A stretch of DNA of 64,000 nt from Vishniacozyma victoriae (Eukaryota; Basidiomycota; Tremellomycetes; Tremellales; Bulleribasidiaceae): positions 3,286,001-3,350,000 of the forward strand of contig JADPYG010000088.1 in the NCBI GenBank assembly GCA_017654735.1, in the 5' to 3' direction. The notes under the pieces are model-generated. The model made no database searches and was not told the origin of the DNA. It saw only the letters and a program-made list of their open reading frames with translations. Of this stretch, positions 56,652 through 64,000 are shown piece by piece; position 1 is the first letter of the stretch; every line of letters begins with the position of its first letter. The translations under genes were made by a program, and so were the position numbers.

Positions 56652-57619
56652 ATGAAACGTCGACACTCCTCCAGCTCCCGCGACTCTCCACCAATCGACA
56701 AAAGGGCCAGGCCCGAATTTTATGATCCCGATGAAGTCTGGGAGATTGACAATGGCCCCGAGCCATTTATCGACTTGACCACTCTACCACCTATCCAGCC
56801 CGCAGCTCTCGGGTACAGACGCCAATTTGCGCTTTGGACACCGGATCATGTAATACTGGAAAGTGTGGAAGGGCACAAGTTCTCCATCCCAAAGTCGGCT
56901 CTCGGCCATTCCAGGTGATCCCCTCTTCTTTGATGACCCAGTCTGTCAATGTAGTTGACCAGATAGTACCTTCTTCCAGGATATGTTGGACAATCCCAAT
57001 CCCTCAGGCCCATTTGTGCCGATACCGACTTTACTCCCTGTAAAGGACTTGTACAACTTCTTGTGGGTCGTGAGAGATCAAGATAATTCGCCAAAGGTAT
57101 ATCAAATCGATCACGAAGGCGGAAAATTTAACCTTTCCGCTGCTATCTATCACCTTTCACCGAAGGATTGTCTTCAGTTGAAGAATACCGCAGATCGATT
57201 CGACTGTGAAGCAATCGGCATCGCCACCAAGTTTACGCTGGAGTCATTATATGCTAGGCTAGGAGCCTGGGATCTCTTGGAAGCAGCTTCTGAGATGAAC
57301 TCGGTATCGATCGCGAAGAGGGCTCTCAGCAAGATGCCGGAAAAGGGATATGCCTTTTCAGACTGGTGGGCTCTGATGAGCAGTCTCCGACCGACGTGGC
57401 AAATCGAGCTCACCAAGTTGGTATGGGTATTCCAAAAAGAACTCGTCAACCGATCTCTTCAAGAACGCAAGACCCTGTATGATGGCCGAAAAGAAGCGAG
57501 GAGACGAGAGTCGATCATGGTGCTGACTACCAACTCGTGGAGCGAGCTGGCGGATGAATTCAATCCTGGATCAGAGGTGAGTCATTAGCAAGGATTTAGC
57601 TAATGAGAAGGATGTGTGA
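56652..57619 (+). CDS. BTB/POZ-domain protein 2 with SIM-like motif
   Basis: Second tandem paralogue. The basic N-terminus MKRRHSSSSRDSPPIDKRARP looks like a nuclear localisation signal. Acidic residues follow, then FIDLTT (56766-56783), the shape of a SUMO-interaction motif. The BTB domain begins LGYRRQFALWTPDHVILESVEGHKFSIPKSALGHS. It continues after the intron at 56917-56968 as STFFQDMLD, FVPIPTLLPVKDLYNFLW and TADRFDCEAIGIATKF. Then come AFSDWWALMSSLRPTWQIELTKLVWVFQ and a basic ERKTLYDGRKEARRRES tail. The end is either FNPGSEDV with TGA at 57619 after a short intron, or an in-frame TAG at 57588. Ligand or partner unknown. Confidence 0.8.
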
Positions 57620-58004
57620 GCGAATTCGTAGTGACCCGTGTGAAACCCAGATTCAACCATCCATTTATGTACCGTCAATAGTGATCCCGCACTATGTATG
57701 TTGGACTCCGTAGTTCACCTCTCCATCTGCACCTTCCTCTTCTTCTTCGTCCCATCGGTCTCAGGCCGCTATTAGCTGATGTCCCTCTCGAGTCAGCTGA
57801 CCCATCGTATTGTCATGATCGCTCGTGACATGCTCCGTTCTGGCGATCATCACTTCATCGTCGCAGGAAGGTCCGTGCCCCGTCCCAACCTCGCTTCCTG
57901 ATCTCCCATCTCTCTTCTTCGGTTGCTTTCCTTTGTCCGTATACACACCCATAAAGTACCTAGACATCAGCCAGAATCCGTACTATCTGAACAGAGTGAC
58001 CGAC
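57620..58004. other. Spacer between BTB genes 2 and 3
   Basis: About 385 bases with the third copy of the shared element (57870-57880) and a CATAAAGT box near 57950. Open frames here are short and without family resemblance. Confidence 0.5.
57870..57880. promoter_or_regulatory. Shared element GGTCCGTGCCC upstream of BTB gene 3
   Basis: Lies 124 bases before the ATG of the third BTB gene and about 70 bases before a CATAAAGT box, close to the spacing seen before gene 2. Confidence 0.6.
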
Positions 58005-58913
58005 ATGGACCATCCCCAGATCTCTGAGTTCACGTTCACTCAACATCCCGGGATGAAATTAGGAGCCGGTCCCGTGATGACCTCCGATAGCCATAGTGAG
58101 TCTATGCGCCTCACATCAACCCCATGAGATCACGAAGAGTCATCGGGACTGATCATTGCAGGTGACCTCGGATACAGAGGCCGATTTGCACTCTGGAAGC
58201 CAAGCCATGTCATCCTGGAAAGCCTCGAAGGGACAAAGTTCTCCATCAGTAAAGCGACCATCCGTCAATCAAGGTCAGTCTCTCCTCATCTGACTGTGCC
58301 TGGTTGATTTAGCAGCAAATTCTTTGACGAGATGTTCAATCTCGATGCGGTGGGAGATACCTCGGATGAGCCTATTCAGACACTTCTTCCTACGAAGGAA
58401 TTATTCACCTTCTTACTTGTTGTCCAAGACAAGGAAGCGATTTGGGATCTATGGTTGGCGGAGAAACACGCGTTACTAGAACTGGCCGCTCGATTCGAGT
58501 GTGAGGCTATTACAATCAACGTCAAGCGACTTTTGGAGTATCACTATGCCAAGTCGACGGTAGCCGACCTTCTTATCAAGGCATCTGATTTGAATTCGAT
58601 ACCGATAACGAAAATTGCGATAGCCAAGATAGATATCGATCAGTTTGCTGATCGCTATTCGTGCGCCCCAGACTGGGAAACCTGCATGAAGTACCTCCGT
58701 TCTACGTGTCAGACCAGGCTCACAAAATTACTCTGGGAAACAAAAACTGTCGATCAGCCAAAGGGTAAAAGGAAGAGGAATCGGGAAGGCCGCTTGATTC
58801 CCCTCAAGCCAGAGAAGGTCATCGTACGGACCAGCAAGACATATAAGGAGATCGCTGCTGCTTTCAATCCAAGGTCAAAGGTGAGTCTTGGATTCGTATT
58901 GAGCTCATGTTAA
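58005..58913 (+). CDS. BTB/POZ-domain protein 3
   Basis: Third and most diverged paralogue. The ATG at 58005 opens a short MDHPQISEFTFTQHPGMK leader. An intron ends near 58161, then the BTB domain starts LGYRGRFALWKPSHVILESLEGTKFSISKATIRQS. The conserved loop intron is followed by SSKFFDEMFNLD and IQTLLPTKELFTFLLVVQD. The domain lacks the insert seen in genes 1 and 2 between the KEAIWDLW and LLELAARFECEAI segments. The C-terminal helical part ends CMKYLRSTCQTRLTKLLW and a basic KGKRKRNREGR run. The frame stops at 58913, but a final intron like those of the paralogues (after FNPRSK) is possible. It could act as partner or competitor of the other two by BTB dimerisation; inferred. Confidence 0.75.
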
Positions 58914-59153
58914 GGGTGAGTAGAGATAGCTTCAGCTCAAAGTCATGAGGTCCTTATCCCACATGGCCTTCATTCGCCTCCATACGGATCCTATCCGTAT
59001 GACCATCCCATGCATCCCTGACCTTTCTGCCTGCTCCCTTGAAAGCGTTTCTGCACTTCATATCTCTCCTTATTCTTCTTTTGTTCCCTTCCCATCTCTC
59101 GGGTTTTGCCCTCCCTGTCACGCTCCTCTCTGCTTGACCTCATCATTGAATGC

Positions 59154-61244
59154 CTAAGCGAAAGGCTTCTCATTGAGCCAAGCGGAGAGCATGGCAAGAG
59201 CATTAGGTCCCTGATCATAAGGAACCATATGGCCTATTCATCAGCTTGATCACCATACACACGTGAAACATACCAGCACCAAAGATCTTGACCATCTATA
59301 CCATCAGCACAATACCTCTCGATATGACTTCAACTTACAGAAAGGTTTCCAGAAGCTTTAGTATATCCAGCTGCTTTACCCTCCACCTTCCAGTCCTCCC
59401 ACTTGGCATCATTGTATCCCTTCTGACCTGTCCACTGGAGTTTCTCCATCCATCGTTCGTTTCCAATATGGTTGCAAATCCAATCTAGCATACCGACGTA
59501 CTACTCATCAGCTTATTCCGACATCGGATCACAAGAAGCTGACGTTGAGAATCCTGACTTCTCGCTCGAGGAGCTGAGCAACGTAGAGCCAAGTTTGATC
59601 TGTCGAATCGAGGGCAGCATTGAAAGCTGATCCGACGGGGGTTGAGCAGCTCGAGAATTTGCCTACGGACTTGTCGACGCCGAGCTTGGCCCTGACGTCA
59701 GGGAGGTTTAGGTAGTCGGTGATTTTATCACTGCAAGTCAGCTGGGCCTCTGATGGGGAGCAAACAGCTTACGTCTCGGAGTAGCACAAGCTATCAGAGA
59801 GCTCCTGGCGAGTACATCCCTTGGAAACGTCATAACTGAACGTCAGCTTGTTTCATGCGAACGAGATCATCCTAGCTTACGGGTTAACACCAGCATTGAA
59901 GAAAGTACCCTCGAGCGTCTCGGTACAGTAACCCAAAGCCATTGCACATTCAGTATAATCGTGAGAATCGATACAAGCCCTCTGAGCCATCTTGTGACAT
60001 TTGGGTACCTGGCCGTCAGCTTGAACTTCCGAGGCTTCGTTAGCTTACAGCCTTGGCCATAGATACACAATCTCCGATAGAAGAGACGGTGTGGTTCAGC
60101 TGACCGTGGAGGGTACATTGCTATTGATCAATCACTGCCCTGTTTATAGTGGGTGTAGGACGTACGAAGTCGTAGTATGATTCAGTAGTCGAAACTGGGA
60201 AATCAGCGATACATTCTGCATCAGACTGGGGGAGAACTGACATAGATCGGTGATACCGTTTCCAATCATGACACTCTGGAGGTTGATCTCGGTCTTGCCG
60301 TGTTTCTTGAGCGCGAGGTTTCCGTCTGATACAGCGGAAGCGAACAGTGGGAGGTATCGACCCTGAATATCAGCTAATGTTCCATTGAAAGTGAGAAGGG
60401 ACTGACTCCGTAAGACTCTCCGGCCATGTGGAATGCCCTTCCTTTGAATTCGTCAAAGGTCTCGAAGAACTGACGTTATCAGCTCTGTGAGGCACAGGGA
60501 GTTGGAAAGCTGACCATCTGAACGAAAGCCTGAATATCCCGAGCAGCTTCTTCGGTAGTAGCAACAGTCTATAATCAGCTTTTCACATCGATCGCATCAA
60601 ATCAGCAAGCTCACCTGACCATGTTCAGCCCGACTGAATCCAACTCCAATAGGTTCATCAAGGAAAAAGATATTCGCATTGGAGTTCCATGAATCAGGGT
60701 TCACTTTCGTATCATTCAAAGACTTTGGATCGTCTTTGACTGAACAAGGACCCAGTTCCATGAATAGACCAAGGGCGGAGGAACATCCCGGTCCACCGTT
60801 GATCCACATTATCACAGGGTCTTCGGAGGGTTTGGACCTGGATTCAAAGAAGTAGAAGAATAGATCTCGACCATTTCCTACGTCTAGGTAACTGTTTGTC
60901 AGCCTAGTTCTTGTACAGTGGGGGGACTGGACTGACCCAGAGTAAGAATTGGCATCGGGATCACACCATGACTTCTCGTGGGATTTGATTCGGAGCTTGT
61001 AGTCCTGTCGATCAGAAGAGCTCCGATTGATAATGGAAAGGGTACCTACAGGGTGCATAGCAGAAGTAACGACCAAATGATCATCGGTCGGCACAGAGCT
61101 CAACCTCATATCATTTCCATGGGTCAAAGTGACACCTGGATGAAGGATGGACCCGGCAACATCAAGTGCTTCTTGAGGAGTGGGTAGATGAGGGAAGTGG
61201 AGGGCCGTAGCTAGCGGTAAGAGGGGTAGTAGAGCTGTCCACAT
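59154..61244 (-). CDS. Serine carboxypeptidase, carboxypeptidase Y-like (S10)
   Basis: A vacuolar or secreted serine exopeptidase that removes C-terminal residues at acid pH. The signal peptide MWTALLPLLPLATALHFP is followed by a propeptide. The mature enzyme starts near KSWCDPDANSYSGYLDVGNGRDLFFYFFESR. Catalytic and binding signatures: WINGGPGCSSALGLFMELGPC, DEPIGVGFS, the nucleophile GESYGG (Ser in GES, about 60410-60425, split by an intron) then RYLPLF, Asp in LDWICNHIGNERW, and His in HMVPYDQG near the C-terminus (about 59230). It ends AWLNEKPFA at 59154. Cysteines for the usual disulphides are present. About twelve exons. Prc1-like vacuolar sorting cannot be told from sequence. Confidence 0.92.
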
Positions 61245-61489
61245 TGTATATGCTCGATGATAAAGGGAGAGTAGTAAGTGGGGAATGAAGAGTCTATTTA
61301 TCTACTGGAAATGAGCCCATCGGTCATCTCCGACAGGAATCGGGCTATCTATTCTTGCATTAGAGTACCGCATGGTCACCGGTAATGTCATTGGTCATGT
61401 TCGATCGGGCAGATATTGGGCATCTGAGCATGTCAGATGATGGGCAACTGCACTGCTGTTCTGATTCTGCATTAACTAATTTGGATATC

Positions 61490-64000
61490 CTACTTCTTCT
61501 CTCCCAATCTACCAAACAAATTACCTACAACCCCACTATTGCCTCCTTGAGATTTATAACTCTCCAAGAAATCCTTCATCATCCGATACTCCCTCTTTCC
61601 TTCATCATCAAGTTGTCCAACTTCTTCAATCCCTTCATCTTCATCATCAGAATCTACACCTGCTGATTTGAGCGCAGCTTTCAGTTCACGATCCATAGCT
61701 GCGAGATCATCTTCATCTAGATCGTCCAGATCGGCTTCGGTAAGTTCTGGTCGTGGCTTTGATTTGGTCTTTGTAGGGGCGGAAGCTGGCTTTGGCGTAG
61801 GTTGAGATCTGGGAGCATCGGGCCCTTTTGGCCTCTTTGACGATTTAGCTTTGGATAGCTCGGCGTCCATGGCTTCCATGACTTTATCGAAAGAGTCTAG
61901 GGACATGTTCATCTCGCCTGATTTCTCCTCAGACTGTACAGGTGGAGTTGGCGTGTTGGAGACAGGAGGTCGTTTGAGCGTATTATCACTCTCCTTCTTG
62001 ACGGGTGGCTTGTCGCTGTCTGTCTTGGCAGATGATTCTGCTTCAGATTTCGGCTTGACAGTGGGCACGAAAGCTAAGAATCAGTTTCGCGTCTTCCACC
62101 CGAGTCAGGGCAACTCACCTCCCCTGGCCTCCCGACTACTAACGATCCCCTGCATCATATCATCCGTAATCCCAAGAGCCTCCTGAGCAAACTTCAAGAA
62201 ATCACCTTGTTCCTCCTCCATAATCGCCTCGAAATCAATATCCTCATCGCCCATATCTTCATCCTCATCCTCTTTATCCCCAGATCCCCAGACAGCTTTC
62301 TTCATTTGTTCATCAATATCATCCCCTAATCCAATCCTCCTGGACCTTCTTGCTGTTTCTTTCTCTTCATCCTCTTCTTCCTCTTCATCTGAAACTTCCT
62401 CGAGTTTAGGTTTGGTAGATTGCCAATTCATATCCCCCAACATCTGTCCCAAAGAACCATGCCTAGCTGGCTCATCGTCGGAATCATCATCCGATTCTTC
62501 GACTACACCATCATATTCCTGAGGTTCGAAAACTGGAGGACGCATTTTGACTGGTTTAACATCGTCTTTTGGGTCGACGATCGTGACTTTTCGACCAAAA
62601 CCGTTGATGCCCGTATTGACGCCAGAATGAGGTTTACGACCCCATTCCTCTGCTGGTAGGGGAGCGACGAGGTTTCTCATTTTCTCTTCACGGACTTCTG
62701 GTGAATCTTCCTCTTCATCTGAGTCGTCCATATCTTCATCAGACAGCTCACTGGATATCAGCACAGTCCCGTATACCAGCGACAGATGACTTACTCTGCA
62801 AAAGTAGCACCGTCCACATTGCCTTTACCGCCAACAAAGCTCTCTACCTTCTTTGCTAGATCAGACAAAGCCTGTCCCCTCTCGTCACCCTCTGTCATTT
62901 CTTCGACCGTAGGTCCAGTCTCACCAGTTTCCGTCCCAGTAGAGCGGCCAGACCGTTCTGCGAGGAGAGCATCAACGTCATCAGGCGAGACTTCAAGCCA
63001 TGACTCGTCGTCTTCTTTGTATGATGGCCCCGCTTCGAGGTCGGATGGTGCAGCGGTGGAATTGGAGATAGCTTGATCTACTTGGAATGCGAACGCTGGT
63101 CGTTCTGGTGCTGAGCTAGTAGGTCAGCTTGCGTCCTCGACCGGGCATGACAGCTTACTCGGACGATCTAGCTGATTTCCATCCTCTGAAAGCCTCTGCC
63201 TCCCTCTCGATCCACTTTGCACTACCCTCAATCTCTCCATGGAAGTACCCAGCTTTCGTTAGACTAGCCAAGAAGCTTTTATATTCTTCGGTATCCTTCT
63301 CAGCTGTATTGTTCCCCTAAGAAATCAGCTTATGGACACATTAGGCCAAAATTAGCTTACCATCCCACCCCTCCTCTTCCCACCTTCCCTGTACATGATT
63401 TCAAATCCTGTACTGATCTTGACTCCAATATCCCTCCATCTCCTTTCATCCTCACCATTGTCCTCTCCTCCAGCGACATGCCATTCAGGTCCGAAAACTC
63501 GAGGTGGGTGAAAGACTTGTCCTTGCAATTGAGCGTATGCGACTCGGGTAAGGAGGACGGGTGAAAGGACAGATGGAGAGGGTGGGAAGTGAGTCATTCG
63601 TGATGCGGCCTGAATATCAGCTTGATACCACCGTGAGGAGGAGCCAGCTTACTCGGAGTTGAGATGGATCCCTAACGTAGAAACCTTCTACTGCCCTTTG
63701 AACCAATTCCGGCGAAGCCTTCAATGCTATAGCTATAGGTACAGGTAACCAAGCTTTAGTATGATGTAAATGAGTCTTCAAAGCATCAGGGTATCTATAT
63801 AATCAGCTGATGTCCATCTTCCTTAGGGACGACCTAGCTTACCCGGAAATCCTCTTCCAAACCACCTTCTCCAGATCTTCCGCCCTATACTTCCCACTCC
63901 TAACAGCTTTCAATGCATCCCCCTCCGAGATCCAAGCATCTGGATCAAACGTATCTTCATCCTCCACATCAGGCATCTGTCTCGCTTTTGGTGGTGTAGA
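61490..64000 (-). CDS. Ecdysoneless (ECD/SGT1)-family protein, 5' end outside window
   Basis: The gene continues past the right edge, so its N-terminus is missing. In order from the right: AWISEGDALKAVRSGKYRAEDLEKVVWKRISG, YPDALKTHLHHTKAWLPVPIAIALKASPELVQRAVEGFYVRDPSQLRAASRM, FPPSPSVLSPVLLTRVAYAQLQGQVFHPP. These match the ECD core of animal ecdysoneless and fission yeast Sgt1. The C-terminal half is disordered and highly acidic (SSELSDEDMDDSDEEEDSPE, DEEEEEDEEKE) and ends FLESYKSQGGNSGVVGNLFGRLGEKK at 61490. Family members act in pre-mRNA splicing, transcription and the R2TP chaperone context. At least eight exons are visible. The intergenic gap to the carboxypeptidase is about 245 bases. Confidence 0.88.

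Noticed and set aside
1..64000. CRISPR arrays, insertion sequences, LTR elements, tRNA or rRNA genes
   Set aside because: No direct-repeat arrays, transposase or reverse-transcriptase motifs, or recognisable tRNA/rRNA sequence could be found by reading; a covariance-model scan would be needed to exclude small RNA genes.

Overview
This window is nuclear DNA from a fungus, most likely a basidiomycete yeast of the Tremellales (Cryptococcus/Kwoniella-like). Nearly every gene is cut by many introns, mostly 35-60 bases, with a GT donor and a CTGAC/CTGAT/CTAAC-type branch site about 10-20 bases before the AG. Genes lie on both strands with short gaps, and typical fungal genes are present: homoaconitase, a polarisome scaffold, a GH18 chitinase and a vacuolar Ca2+/H+ exchanger. 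The genus is an inference from intron style and gene content.

Layout, left to right. 0.2-2.3 kb (minus): a small unknown gene and ATG16 (autophagy). 2.7-7.2 kb (plus): sphingolipid alpha-hydroxylase SCS7 and the meiotic axis protein HOP1. 7.3-13.1 kb (minus): an asparagine-synthetase-like ASNSD1 protein and a large unknown membrane protein. 13.6-23.2 kb (plus): DNA ligase IV, an Hsp31/DJ-1 protein, cofactor-independent phosphoglycerate mutase and ALG7. 23.3-26.8 kb (minus): a TTC1-like TPR protein and LYS4. 27.5-29.8 kb (plus): a secreted GH18 chitinase. 29.9-31.0 kb (minus): two tandem paralogues of an unknown small basic protein. 31.4-38.0 kb (plus): eIF3g (TIF35), an orphan gene and SPA2. 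38.5-40.5 kb (minus): VCX1. 41.5-45.8 kb (minus): what looks like one large decayed gene with many frame breaks. 46.9-53.5 kb: a small unknown gene, then the divergent pair ORC2/RFC1. 54.3-58.9 kb (plus): a small membrane protein and three tandem BTB/POZ paralogues. 59.2-64 kb (minus): carboxypeptidase Y and the 3' part of an ecdysoneless (ECD/SGT1) gene that runs off the right edge.

Most genes are unrelated housekeeping functions. Four stand out as connected to DNA: HOP1, LIG4, ORC2 and RFC1. The last two share a 159-base promoter with two perfect MluI cell-cycle boxes, which predicts co-expression in S phase. The least conventional locus is the BTB cluster. Its three genes share an intron position inside the BTB fold and an identical 11-base element 124-154 bases upstream of each ATG. 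The first carries six consecutive heptads that resemble the RNA polymerase II C-terminal domain, and the second carries a SUMO-interaction-like motif. Splice sites were placed by eye, so internal exon edges are approximate; gene ends are more secure.
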